A stretch of 64,000 nt of DNA from positions 2,170,001 through 2,234,000 of the forward strand of contig NZ_CP034142.1 of the NCBI RefSeq assembly GCF_003994855.1, in the 5' to 3' direction. Numbering within the stretch: the stretch's first letter is position 1; each line of letters begins with the position of its first letter. The notes beneath the pieces are model-generated. The model saw only the letters and a program-made list of their open reading frames with translations. It was not told the DNA's origin and made no database searches. Shown piece after piece: positions 56,056 to 63,987 of the stretch. The stretch is from Marinobacter sp. NP-4(2019). GTDB taxonomy: Bacteria > Pseudomonadota > Gammaproteobacteria > Pseudomonadales > Oleiphilaceae. The position numbers and the translations under genes were made by a program.

Positions 56056-57084
56056 ATGAAAAGACTAACCAACGCCAATCGCCGCAGCACAGGCTGCCGT
56101 TCCATGAGCATGCTATTTGCCGCAGGGCTGGCCGCTGTCGTGAGTGTTGAAAGTGCGAGGGCGGAATACCAGGACCCCCTGGATACGCCTGCGCAAATAA
56201 TGCCTTCTGCACCTCAATCCCTGCTTCTGGACATTACGCAGGTGGATGAGCGCCTGGTAGCGGTAGGGGAGCGTGGACATATCCTCTTCTCAGATAACCA
56301 TGGAAAGGACTGGCAGCAGTCCGAGGTTGCGGTACGTACTCAACTGAATGCCGTGTTTTTTGTCGACGAGAAGCAGGGCTGGGCCGTCGGGGAGGATGCG
56401 GCAATCGTGCATACCGACAATGGCGGGCTGAGCTGGCAGAAACAGTTCGACGCCCGCAATGCCGAAATCCGGGGTCCACTGTCGGATGTGTACTTCAAGA
56501 ACGCCAATGAAGGATATGCCGTCGGCGTCTTCGATAAGCTCTATCGCACCGAGGACGGCGGCGAGACCTGGCAAGACTGGTCTGATCATGCCAACAACCC
56601 CGATGAATGGCATTTCTTTGCCATTGCCGCCACCGATGCCGACACGCTGTACATTGCCTCCGAAGTCGGCCTGCTGTTCCGTTCCCTTGATGGGGGTGAC
56701 AGCTTCGAACCGTTGCAGACCGACCACAATGGATCGTTCCACGGCATCCTGGCCAAACGTGCCCCTGACGGCAGCGATTGGCTGATCCTCTCCGGGGTTG
56801 GCGGCAAGCTATTTACCAGCAAGGACGGCGGGGAGACCTGGCGTGAGCTGGAGACCCGCACCGAGATGGGGCTGGCCGGTGGTACCTGGTTGGCCGATGG
56901 ATCGGCACTTGTTGTTGGTACCGAAGGCGTGATGTTGCATGTCTCAGCGGACCTGGCTTCGGTGAAGAAATACCAGCGTAAGAATGGCCTGCCTTTAAGC
57001 AGTGTGGTTCAGCAGTCACCGGACAGCTACGTGATGGTTGGGCTGGGTGGTATCCAGGCCATGACACAGCTGCCAGGCCGGTGA
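56056..57084 (+). CDS. YCF48-like beta-propeller protein
   Basis: A 342-residue exported protein. The signal peptide ends around SVESARA. It is followed by repeated BNR/Asp-box motifs (SDNHGKDW, TDNGGLSW, TEDGGETW, SKDGGETW) of a seven-bladed YCF48/Hcf136-type propeller. In photosynthetic organisms YCF48 helps photosystem II assembly; in heterotrophs it accompanies DUF1302/DUF1329/RND genes with an unknown periplasmic role, perhaps as an assembly scaffold. It is 16 bases upstream of the RND exporter gene. Confidence 0.9.
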   Translation: MKRLTNANRRSTGCRSMSMLFAAGLAAVVSVESARAEYQDPLDTPAQIMPSAPQSLLLDITQVDERLVAVGERGHILFSDNHGKDWQQSEVAVRTQLNAVFFVDEKQGWAVGEDAAIVHTDNGGLSWQKQFDARNAEIRGPLSDVYFKNANEGYAVGVFDKLYRTEDGGETWQDWSDHANNPDEWHFFAIAATDADTLYIASEVGLLFRSLDGGDSFEPLQTDHNGSFHGILAKRAPDGSDWLILSGVGGKLFTSKDGGETWRELETRTEMGLAGGTWLADGSALVVGTEGVMLHVSADLASVKKYQRKNGLPLSSVVQQSPDSYVMVGLGGIQAMTQLPGR

Positions 57085-57100
57085 ACGGAGGAGAACAAGA

Positions 57101-59695
57101 ATGAGTAATCCCAACCAGGGGCTGAAGTTTTCAGCGCTGACAAGGGCGGTTTTTACTTTCCGCCTACCCATATTGCTCCTCAGCCTGGTGGCCACGGTCT
57201 ATCTGGCGTGGCAGGCGAGTTTGGTGCAACCCGACACCCGACTGGAGAGACTGATCCCGGGCAGCCATGAGTTTGTGACTAACGCCAGGGAGTTTCTCGG
57301 AACCGAGAGCGTTGGCGACAGCAGCATTATTCGGGTGGCGGTCGCACGCGAGCAAGGCACCGTTTTTGACTACGATTACCTGGTCAAACTGCAGCAGATC
57401 AGTGACGACCTGTCGCTGCTCGAGGGCGTGGACACCAGTAGCGTCAACTCCCTCTGGTCGCCGGGTATGCTCTGGTTTGCGATCACACCCTTGGGCTATG
57501 ACAGTGGCCCGGTGATCGACAACGCCTCGTTCAATGACACCGCCGAAGCGATGGACATTATCCGCACCAACGTCTTCCGTGCGGGGCTGGTGGGAAGCTA
57601 TGTATCCAACGACTTCAAGGCCAGCATGATCGATTTTAAGGTGCTGCCGATCAATCCGGCAACGCAGCAGCCGCTGGACTTCAATGCCTTCTCGGATCGA
57701 CTGGAACAGGTACGCCAGAAACACCAGGACGACAACATCAGCCTCCATGTGATCGGCGATGTGAAAAAAGTGGCCGATCTGGTGGATGGTTTCGGCCAGG
57801 TGGCGTTGTTCTTCCTGATTGCATTCCTGATTACAGCGGCGTTGCTGTTCAACTATTCGCGCTGCTACAAGTCCACCCTGATCCCGCTGGTCTGTTCTGT
57901 GGTAGCCGTGGTCTGGCAGTTAGGCATGATCAATCTGCTGGGGTATGGGCTGGGGGTATTCTCAGTTCTCGTGCCGTTCCTGGTGTTTGCCATCGCGGTC
58001 AGTCACGGCGTGCAGGTGATCAATGCCATCGCCCATGAGACGGCCAAGGGCGAGGACCGGTTCAACGCTGCCCGGGTGACTTTTCACCATCTGCACAAGG
58101 CGGGGCTGGTAGCGCTGATCAGTGACGGCATCGGCTTTGCGACCCTGTTTATGATCGATATTGGCGCCATCAAGGATCTGGCAATGGCGGCCAGCATTGG
58201 TGTGGCTCTGGTGATCTTTACCAACCTGGTTCTGCTGCCGGTGTTGATGTCCTACGTTGGCGTGTCCCAGCGTTGTGTCGATCATGCCCAATACAAACTG
58301 CAGAAAAAATCAGCGCTCTGGGATGGTCTTGCACACTTTGCCGAGCCAAAGTTGGCGCGTGTCGCTGTTGTTGCTGCTCTGGTTCTGGCCGGTGGGGGTA
58401 TCTGGTTCAGCCAGGGTTTGAAGATAGGCGATTTGGACAAGGGCGCACCCGAATTGCGTGCCGACTCCCGCTATAACCTGGACACCAACTACATCACCAG
58501 CCACTTCAGCACCAGTACGGATTTGATGACGGTGTTCGCCGGCATGCCCGAGGGGAAATGCGAGACCTACAAGGCCATCGAGCTGATTGATCGCCTGGGA
58601 TGGCAGCTCGCCAATACCGAAGGGGTTAAGTCGGTGAACTCGCCGGCGACCCGCGCCAAGATGAATCGTTACCTCGGCAACGAAGGCAACCTGAAGATGA
58701 TGGCGTTGCCTCGGGATGAGCGGGTTCTGAGTCGCGCCATTGCCGTGTCCGGGTTCTCGTTCACTGGCGGAAGTGCCAGCTGTGATCATCAGAAGCTGAA
58801 ACTGGAACTGACCGATCACAGCCAGGAAACCCTGCAACGGGTTGTTGGTGTGGTTCGGGACTTCGCGGCCGCTCACAACGACTCTGATATCTGGTTCCAA
58901 CTGGGCGCGGGAAATGCTGCTTACGAGGCGGCCACGAACGAAGTCATCGAACGTGCCCAGTTTGAAATCCTGGCCTATGTCTACGGCATTGTTGCCTTGA
59001 TGGTGCTGCTGACGTTCCGTTCCGTCAAAGCGGTGATCTGTATTCTGGTGCCACTGGCATTGACGTCGCTACTCTGCCAGGCGCTGATGGCGGTGCTGGG
59101 GATCGGCATCAAGGTGGCTACCCTGCCGGTAATTGCGCTGGGCGTGGGAATCGGGGTTGATTACGGGATCTATATCTACAGTCGTCTCAACTCCTACCTG
59201 GCACTGGGGCATCCGTTCCGTCAGGCATATCAGGAGGCCCTCAAGACAACCGGCAAAGCCGTATCCTTCACCGGCCTGACCCTGGCAATTGGCGTAGCGA
59301 CCTGGATTCTGTCGCCCATCAAGTTTCAGGCCGATATGGGCATCCTGCTGACGTTCATGTTCCTCTGGAACATGATTGGGGCGCTCACACTATTGCCCGC
59401 GCTGGCGCATTTCCTGCTGCGAGACAAGGGTGGGGAAGTGATGTCGGGTCAAGCTGAATGGTCCCGAGGACGTCGGAGGCCGCTTAAAAACAGGGCGGGT
59501 TCTTGCTCGGGAACCCGCCAACCAAATTGGAGTTGTGTCCGCTTTGCCGGGTCTTTGATCCGGCTTTTTTCTTCCCTCAGCGTTCCTCTGAAGTTCTCTG
59601 GAAATTACCAAGCCCGAAAGCGTGGTGTGAATGGACACCAGTTCGCCTCTTTAAAAATTAACATAACAACTGTTGTGTTAAATTATCATCATTGA
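57101..59695 (+). CDS. RND/MMPL-family exporter with a spurious C-terminal extension
   Basis: Predicted RND superfamily exporter of the MMPL/HpnN-like type. N-terminal helix, periplasmic loop, a helix block around VALFFLIAFLITAALLFNYSR and VPFLVFAIAVSHGVQVINAI, a second loop, then a second block with LPVIALGVGIGVDYGIYIYSRL. As sequenced it has 864 residues. The last 85 or so (from about 59440) look unlike any protein and read straight through an intrinsic terminator at 59546-59573. Dropping one G from GGGG at 59432-59435 gives a natural end RDKGGK and a stop at 59439-59441 (779 residues). I regard 59441 as the native end. It is the last gene of the DUF1302 operon. Confidence 0.88.
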   Translation: MSNPNQGLKFSALTRAVFTFRLPILLLSLVATVYLAWQASLVQPDTRLERLIPGSHEFVTNAREFLGTESVGDSSIIRVAVAREQGTVFDYDYLVKLQQISDDLSLLEGVDTSSVNSLWSPGMLWFAITPLGYDSGPVIDNASFNDTAEAMDIIRTNVFRAGLVGSYVSNDFKASMIDFKVLPINPATQQPLDFNAFSDRLEQVRQKHQDDNISLHVIGDVKKVADLVDGFGQVALFFLIAFLITAALLFNYSRCYKSTLIPLVCSVVAVVWQLGMINLLGYGLGVFSVLVPFLVFAIAVSHGVQVINAIAHETAKGEDRFNAARVTFHHLHKAGLVALISDGIGFATLFMIDIGAIKDLAMAASIGVALVIFTNLVLLPVLMSYVGVSQRCVDHAQYKLQKKSALWDGLAHFAEPKLARVAVVAALVLAGGGIWFSQGLKIGDLDKGAPELRADSRYNLDTNYITSHFSTSTDLMTVFAGMPEGKCETYKAIELIDRLGWQLANTEGVKSVNSPATRAKMNRYLGNEGNLKMMALPRDERVLSRAIAVSGFSFTGGSASCDHQKLKLELTDHSQETLQRVVGVVRDFAAAHNDSDIWFQLGAGNAAYEAATNEVIERAQFEILAYVYGIVALMVLLTFRSVKAVICILVPLALTSLLCQALMAVLGIGIKVATLPVIALGVGIGVDYGIYIYSRLNSYLALGHPFRQAYQEALKTTGKAVSFTGLTLAIGVATWILSPIKFQADMGILLTFMFLWNMIGALTLLPALAHFLLRDKGGEVMSGQAEWSRGRRRPLKNRAGSCSGTRQPNWSCVRFAGSLIRLFSSLSVPLKFSGNYQARKRGVNGHQFASLKINITTVVLNYHH
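59546..59573 (+). terminator. Intrinsic terminator of the DUF1302-DUF1329-YCF48-RND operon
   Basis: An 8-bp stem (GCCGGGTC with GATCCGGC, one G-T pair) with a TTT loop, followed directly by TTTTTTCTT. It lies inside the apparent RND reading frame, which supports the earlier native stop. A second GC-rich hairpin (GGCGGGTTC/GAACCCGCC) precedes it at 59494-59519. Confidence 0.85.
59660..59681. promoter_or_regulatory. Candidate TetR operator O7 (best copy)
   Basis: AACATAAC-N3-TGTTGTGTTAA, flanked by TT so that the whole reads as a nearly perfect 24-bp palindrome. It lies 95 bases before the small gene at 59777 and after the RND operon terminator, so it should control the small gene. Confidence 0.65.
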
Positions 59696-59776
59696 TACGA
59701 TTCTTTTAAGGGAGAGATCCGGAAAACGGTAAGGAGATGACACTGCTGTAGCGAGTAAGTGATATAGGTGGCGCAA

Positions 59777-60100
59777 ATGTTTGATCAGCAACATGCATCG
59801 TTTTTGGTAGAAGAGAACCGTCGATTCGCCGGTACCGGAGGCGTCAGTGAGCATAACGCCCAGGCCCGTTTTGTTCCCGCATTTCAGGATACTTATACCG
59901 GCCAGGTGGAAATCTCCCGTTTCCGCGACGGTCAACCCGCGCCATTTCATCTGATTGACGGCTTACCCGAGGACTGGATCGCAGAGAGAGACGTGACTGG
60001 GCGAGTGGTTCAAATCAAAGGCTCGATTATTTCAGGGTTTGTCCGGTTTGGCGTGTTTTTCACCAGGCAAGAGGCCTCTGACTTTATTGGGAAAGGTTAA
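59777..60100 (+). CDS. Small protein of unknown function under candidate TetR control
   Basis: A 107-residue soluble protein that I do not recognise. It is polar at the N-terminus (MFDQQHASFLVEENRRFAGTGGVSEHN), has a central ARFVPAFQDTYTGQVEISRF and ends in SGFVRFGVFFTRQEA. No signal peptide, membrane helix or known motif is visible; a regulatory or binding role is possible. I start at the ATG at 59777, 5 bases after AGGTGG; a GTG at 59768 is less well placed. It stands alone, with a strong copy of the AACATAAC dyad in its promoter, and is convergent with the saccharopine dehydrogenase-like gene. Confidence 0.7.
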   Translation: MFDQQHASFLVEENRRFAGTGGVSEHNAQARFVPAFQDTYTGQVEISRFRDGQPAPFHLIDGLPEDWIAERDVTGRVVQIKGSIISGFVRFGVFFTRQEASDFIGKG

Positions 60101-60162
60101 GGTCAAAACGTAACGAGCAGCCCCGCCAAGCCACTCGCTCACGTGTCGGAGTTGCTCAGATA

Positions 60163-61242
60163 CTAATGAATCACCAAGTCTCCTGACTCAGGCAGACGTG
60201 TGACAAGATCTGCACCAACAAGCCTGGATGGTGTATAGGCTCCACCCGTTGGCTGGCTCTCCATCAGATGTTCGATAACCGCCAAAGACCCGGTGATCGT
60301 CAGGCTATAACCATTGGCCGTTCGTATTCGAGCGGTTTTCTTTTCACCCCGGGTGTTGGTGGCTTCACCCCAGACAAAGGTGGGCATCTTTGCCCGCGCC
60401 GCTTCATCGGGGCCTTTAACCGTCCTCGCAATACGTGCCTTGATGAGCTTCTGGACAAATTTGATGCCCAGTAGCGGCCGGACATAGTTGGCACTCCTGG
60501 CGCTTTTGATCATCCGGGGAGAGCCTGGAATAAAAACTTCGATATTCGGGATGCCGGTGCTGTGATACGCAGTGGACACGTCCCCCCAGGGGATGGTCAT
60601 GGCATCTTTCTCCCCGTCGCCGAAGTCGATGCGGCGTACCTGATAGGCCAGAGGCACTGTCTCGATCCTGCCATCACGGCGCACCTTTCCGCCCTGGGCC
60701 AGACCTTCCACGGAGGTTTTCGCCGTGCCCGGTGAAAAACCGGAGCGAGAATCGAAGCCCAAAGCCAGGTGAGTGGCATCCGGCAGGGCGGCTTTCAGGG
60801 AGGCCGCGACGCAGTCGGTGGGAATCACGTCGAAGCCCACCCCCGGACAGAGCACGATGCCGGCGGAGCGGGCCTTGTCGTTGAGGGACTGTGCCAGTTC
60901 AAACACGGCGATTTCACCGGTGATATCCAGGTAGTTTGCCCGTGCCGTTATGCAGGATTTCATCATGGGTTCCGCCGTGGCGGAGAAGGGCCCCGCACAG
61001 TTCAGCACCAGCGAGAAACCTTTAATCTGTTGAGTCGCCTGCTCAACGTTATCCAGGCTGAAACCAATGGCTTCCAGGCCAAGTTCATTGGCCAGCGCCT
61101 GAGCTTTTTCAAGGCTACGCCCCGCGAGAACTGGCCTGTGTCCACGGCGCACCGCCTCCCGGGCAATCAATTCGCCGGTGTAACCGTAGGCACCATAGAT
61201 CATCCACGGCTCTTGTTCGCTCTGCTTGTTCTGCTCACTCAT
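60163..61242 (-). CDS. Saccharopine dehydrogenase-like / trans-acting enoyl reductase family protein
   Basis: A 359-residue NAD(P)-binding protein. The Rossmann start IYGAYGYTGELIAREAVRRGH is at about residue 15, then AGRSLEKAQALANEL, LVLNCAGPFSATAEPMMKSC and YLDITGEIAVFEL. These match the saccharopine-dehydrogenase-like group that includes mycobacterial trans-acting enoyl reductases. It is probably a lipid or small-molecule reductase, not a lysine-pathway enzyme. I start at the ATG at 61242, behind AGGAG; the longer frame crosses the promoter. A MerR-type promoter lies 62 bases upstream. Confidence 0.85.
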   Translation of the reverse strand: MSEQNKQSEQEPWMIYGAYGYTGELIAREAVRRGHRPVLAGRSLEKAQALANELGLEAIGFSLDNVEQATQQIKGFSLVLNCAGPFSATAEPMMKSCITARANYLDITGEIAVFELAQSLNDKARSAGIVLCPGVGFDVIPTDCVAASLKAALPDATHLALGFDSRSGFSPGTAKTSVEGLAQGGKVRRDGRIETVPLAYQVRRIDFGDGEKDAMTIPWGDVSTAYHSTGIPNIEVFIPGSPRMIKSARSANYVRPLLGIKFVQKLIKARIARTVKGPDEAARAKMPTFVWGEATNTRGEKKTARIRTANGYSLTITGSLAVIEHLMESQPTGGAYTPSRLVGADLVTRLPESGDLVIH

Positions 61243-61303
61243 GATGTTACTCCTGATTATCGTGTTGCTTGAGATACTGCAGCCTCTGTGTCGTTGTGGA
61301 ACG

Positions 61304-61334
61304 ACCTTAACTTTGAAGTAAGCTTTAAGGTCAA
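61304..61334 (-). promoter_or_regulatory. MerR-type promoter A (drives 61242 gene)
   Basis: On the minus strand, TTGACC (61334-61329), a 19-bp spacer and TAAGGT (61309-61304). The spacer contains the dyad TTAAAG...AAAGT. A 19-bp spacing is the hallmark of promoters activated by DNA distortion through MerR proteins. Confidence 0.7.
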
Positions 61335-61349
61335 GCCTGTATTTTGCGC

Positions 61350-61380
61350 TTGACCTTAAAGTTGGATTCAACCTTAAGGT
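61350..61380 (+). promoter_or_regulatory. MerR-type promoter B (drives 61424 gene)
   Basis: TTGACC (61350-61355), a 19-bp spacer and TAAGGT (61375-61380). Spacer and flanks form a dyad (ACCTTAA...TTAAGGT; AGTTG...CAACC). It is back to back with promoter A and has the same boxes. Confidence 0.75.
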
Positions 61381-61423
61381 GCCTCTGTCCGGTTCAATGC
61401 CATCAACACAGAGGTGAGAAACT

Positions 61424-62428
61424 ATGAAGGTAAGACATATTGCACTAACAGCAGGTGTCATCCTGGGCTCAATGATGCCCGCGGCATGGGCAGTCGGCCC
61501 CGCAACCGACGAACAAGGGCACAGCACAGTGATCGATATCGCCGGCCACGATGTGCCTGTAGTGAAAGAAGGGCTGTATGACCGTTTTCGCTCCAACCCG
61601 CCTTTGTCCGTGATCGAGGAAGAATCCCCTGACACCGATTTGAGCTGGTTCAAGACCCTGGAGAAAACGAAAGTGAACATCGGGTTTGAGTCGTATTCGC
61701 CGAACTTTTACTACGAGAACAGCAAGGTAACGGCCATCTATACAGCGGATCTGGACCGGTTAAGGGAGTTAATGCCCGACGAGGTGCTGGAGCAGGTAGA
61801 GCCACTTCAGGTATGGCCGGGTCGCGGGCTGGTTGCCTTGACCGCCTATGCGTATCACTACTGTGATAACGACAGCTATAACGAGATCTCGCTGGCGATT
61901 GTCACCAACAAACCGGGCGACTCGAACCTGGGGCCGATCAGTCTGATCAGTCAGTCCATGTCGAAGGATTTCTGGGGCTATGTTCTCAAACTTCCGGTCG
62001 ACACCGAGCTGGCGCGAGTCAGGGGCGTGGTGGGCTACAATCTGCCCAAATGGCTCACAGGGATTCAGTACCGCGAGAACGCCGAGTCACTGACCTTCGA
62101 AGTCATGGACCAGGAAACCGGTGAGCTGGACTTTGTGCTGGAAACGGCCAAGCTTGACGATGTGTCCGAGGAGCCGTCCCTGGTGACCAACAGCTTCACC
62201 AATATCGATCAGGAAGGCGAATTGACCTATGGCTATGCCGTGTCACGCCAACTCAGCTACGCGTCCAGCATGAGCGACGATACCGTCAATCTGACCCTGG
62301 GGGACGGCGGTTTCTCCCGCTATATCAAGTCGCTGGATCTGGGGGAAATGGTGCGTTATGACTACGTGCCGGACTTCCAAAGCGCCTTGTACGCGCCTGA
62401 ATCTCTGGCTTCCTTGATAAAGGAATAA
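61424..62428 (+). CDS. Exported acetoacetate decarboxylase-family protein
   Basis: A 334-residue protein with a clear Sec signal peptide (MKVRHIALTAGVILGSMMPAAWA). A domain like acetoacetate decarboxylase (PF06314) follows: VEPLQVWPGRGLVALTAYAYHYCDNDSYNEISLAI, GVVGYNLPKWLTGIQ and FEVMDQETGELDF. The Lys in LPKW may match the Schiff-base Lys of the family, but I cannot confirm this. Export to the periplasm is unusual for a decarboxylase, so it may have a different role. It is preceded by MerR-type promoter B and followed by a strong terminator. Confidence 0.82.
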   Translation: MKVRHIALTAGVILGSMMPAAWAVGPATDEQGHSTVIDIAGHDVPVVKEGLYDRFRSNPPLSVIEEESPDTDLSWFKTLEKTKVNIGFESYSPNFYYENSKVTAIYTADLDRLRELMPDEVLEQVEPLQVWPGRGLVALTAYAYHYCDNDSYNEISLAIVTNKPGDSNLGPISLISQSMSKDFWGYVLKLPVDTELARVRGVVGYNLPKWLTGIQYRENAESLTFEVMDQETGELDFVLETAKLDDVSEEPSLVTNSFTNIDQEGELTYGYAVSRQLSYASSMSDDTVNLTLGDGGFSRYIKSLDLGEMVRYDYVPDFQSALYAPESLASLIKE

Positions 62429-62447
62429 AGACTGAAACGTTTCGAAG

Positions 62448-62479
62448 GATGCCGGCTCAGGGAATAGCCGGCATCTTTT
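62448..62479 (+). terminator. Intrinsic terminator after the acetoacetate decarboxylase-like gene
   Basis: GATGCCGGCT and AGCCGGCATC form a perfect 10-bp stem with an 8-base loop, followed by TTTT. It lies 20 bases after the stop codon. Confidence 0.85.
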
Positions 62480-62498
62480 GTCCCGCAGAATAGGGCGA

Positions 62499-63431
62499 TT
62501 AACGGCCTGTCTGCTCATCCCGAATCGTAGTCAGCCCCTCACGATAGGTCGTGACCCTGAAATCCGGAAACCGGGATTTGAACTTGTCCGAAACGAAGAG
62601 GTTGTCCGCCTTGTAGCGGGGCAGCAGTTCCTCGGTTTCCCGAATCGTTTTGTTGGCCCGTGAGGCCAGCCAGAGTTGCCAGTGCTTCAACACCTTGTAG
62701 TTGGCATTCACGCCGAATATCTCCGCTGCCAGTTCAACGAATTGCCGGTACGTGAGGCGGTTATCGTCGCAGGGTAAATGCCAGGTCTGCCCATAGGCAT
62801 CCGGCGTGTTACCGAGCAGGGCCATGGCACGGCTGGCGTCCGGCGTAAAAATCAGGGTTCTCAGGGTATCGTCACGCAGAAAGACCTTTGCCGGCTTTCC
62901 GGCAAGCAGATTGTCGATCACCGTGGTATTGGTAATGCTTTGCGTCTTTCCCGGCCCGTAAAATTCCGGAGCCCGGCAAATCACCGCCTCGACACGATCT
63001 TGCGCCATGGAATCCAGCAGCATCCGGGTTATCTCAGCGCGGGCCTGGCCTTTGGGCCCGTTGGGAGTGAAGGGCGCATCTTCGAGTTGAGGCTGACTGG
63101 TCTGAGGATACATATAGGTGTTGTCGAAATACACCAACCTGGCGCTGTGGGCCTCACAGGCATCGATGACATTTAGCATCATGACGGGCCAGCGCTCCAC
63201 CCATATCTGGCTGTCGATGGGCAGGCCCGCGGTCATGTAGACGATCTCCGAGCCTTCCACCGCTTGCAGGGTCTGCGAGGCATCCATGAGGTCTGCGCTG
63301 ACCAGCTCGTCAGTGTCATTGATCTTCTCGGGTTTGCGGCTCACCACGCGTATGTCGCTGGTGAAATCCCGCTTCAGGCTCCGGGCCAGTTCGCGCCCGA
63401 TCTGCCCGCTTGCACCCAATATTGTTTGCAT
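62499..63431 (-). CDS. NAD-dependent epimerase/NmrA-like SDR protein
   Basis: An extended or atypical SDR of 310 residues. The nucleotide loop is ILGASGQIGRELARSL at the N-terminus, with VVSRKP after beta-2, IVYMTAGLPIDSQIW, and YFDNTYMYPQ where the catalytic Tyr would be. The Y-x3-K pair is not intact (YMYPQ), so it may be a redox sensor or a noncanonical reductase. Start ATG 63431 is behind AGGAG. A MerR-type promoter (63469-63499) lies 38 bases upstream, placing it in the same small regulon as the two genes at 61 kb. Confidence 0.85.
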   Translation of the reverse strand: MQTILGASGQIGRELARSLKRDFTSDIRVVSRKPEKINDTDELVSADLMDASQTLQAVEGSEIVYMTAGLPIDSQIWVERWPVMMLNVIDACEAHSARLVYFDNTYMYPQTSQPQLEDAPFTPNGPKGQARAEITRMLLDSMAQDRVEAVICRAPEFYGPGKTQSITNTTVIDNLLAGKPAKVFLRDDTLRTLIFTPDASRAMALLGNTPDAYGQTWHLPCDDNRLTYRQFVELAAEIFGVNANYKVLKHWQLWLASRANKTIRETEELLPRYKADNLFVSDKFKSRFPDFRVTTYREGLTTIRDEQTGR

Positions 63432-63468
63432 GCGTTAAAACTCCTACGTTAGCCCATCTCAATGGCTA

Positions 63469-63499
63469 ACCTTAAGCTTAAAGCTAACTTCAGAGTCAA
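63469..63499 (-). promoter_or_regulatory. MerR-type promoter C (drives 63431 gene)
   Basis: On the minus strand, TTGACT (63499-63494), a 19-bp spacer (with GAAGTTAGCTTTAAGCT) and TAAGGT (63474-63469). It has the same boxes and spacing as promoters A and B. It lies in the gap between the MerR gene stop (63577) and the epimerase-like gene. Confidence 0.7.
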
Positions 63500-63576
63500 C
63501 AAATGATACCGATCTCCTGGGCACTGGCCAGAACCCGCAATCCGCCAAGGCGACGGCGAAGCAGGTAGCGTATTTA

Positions 63577-63987
63577 TTATGAGTTGCCCATTCCAAACTG
63601 CGACAAAACGCGCTTGGCGTTGGTGGCACAGTCCATGTCATCTGGCTTTGCCTCAACCTCAGCCAGGACTTCCACGAGCTGCGCTTTGCTTTGTGCAAGC
63701 CTTTCCTGAATTTCCTCGATGTCACGGATCTTCTGGCGAAGCGTAGTGAGCAACGAACCGTGATCCCAGTCAGCCAGATCAGCAGGCAATAGCGCGGTAA
63801 GCTCATCAAGACTGAAACCCGCCTGCTGTGCGGTGGTGATCAGTTTGAGCATCGTCACCGCTTCAGGGGGATAGGTTCGATAACCGTTGGCTTTACGACG
63901 AACCGTTTTCAGTAGGCCGATTCGCTCGTAGAAACGGATTCGGGACGGGGCAAGGCCTGTGCGTTCGGCCAATTCACCAATTCTCAA
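63577..63987 (-). CDS. MerR-family transcriptional regulator
   Basis: A 136-residue MerR protein. The N-terminal winged helix-turn-helix (MRIGELAERTGLAPSRIRFYE, then ANGYRTYPPEAV) is followed by the long dimer helix (LLTTLRQKIRDIEEIQERLAQSKAQLVEVLAEV) and a short C-terminal tail with one Cys (MDCATNAKR). One Cys rules out a classic mercury/copper site, so it more likely senses an organic compound or redox change. The three 19-bp-spaced promoters downstream are its probable targets. The start (ATG 63987) is close to the window end, and its own promoter is outside. Confidence 0.92.
   Translation of the reverse strand: MRIGELAERTGLAPSRIRFYERIGLLKTVRRKANGYRTYPPEAVTMLKLITTAQQAGFSLDELTALLPADLADWDHGSLLTTLRQKIRDIEEIQERLAQSKAQLVEVLAEVEAKPDDMDCATNAKRVLSQFGMGNS

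Noticed and set aside
61243..61680. N-terminal extension of the saccharopine dehydrogenase-like protein up to 61680
   Set aside because: It would cross both MerR-type promoters and the coding start of the divergent gene. The ATG at 61242 has a good ribosome-binding site.
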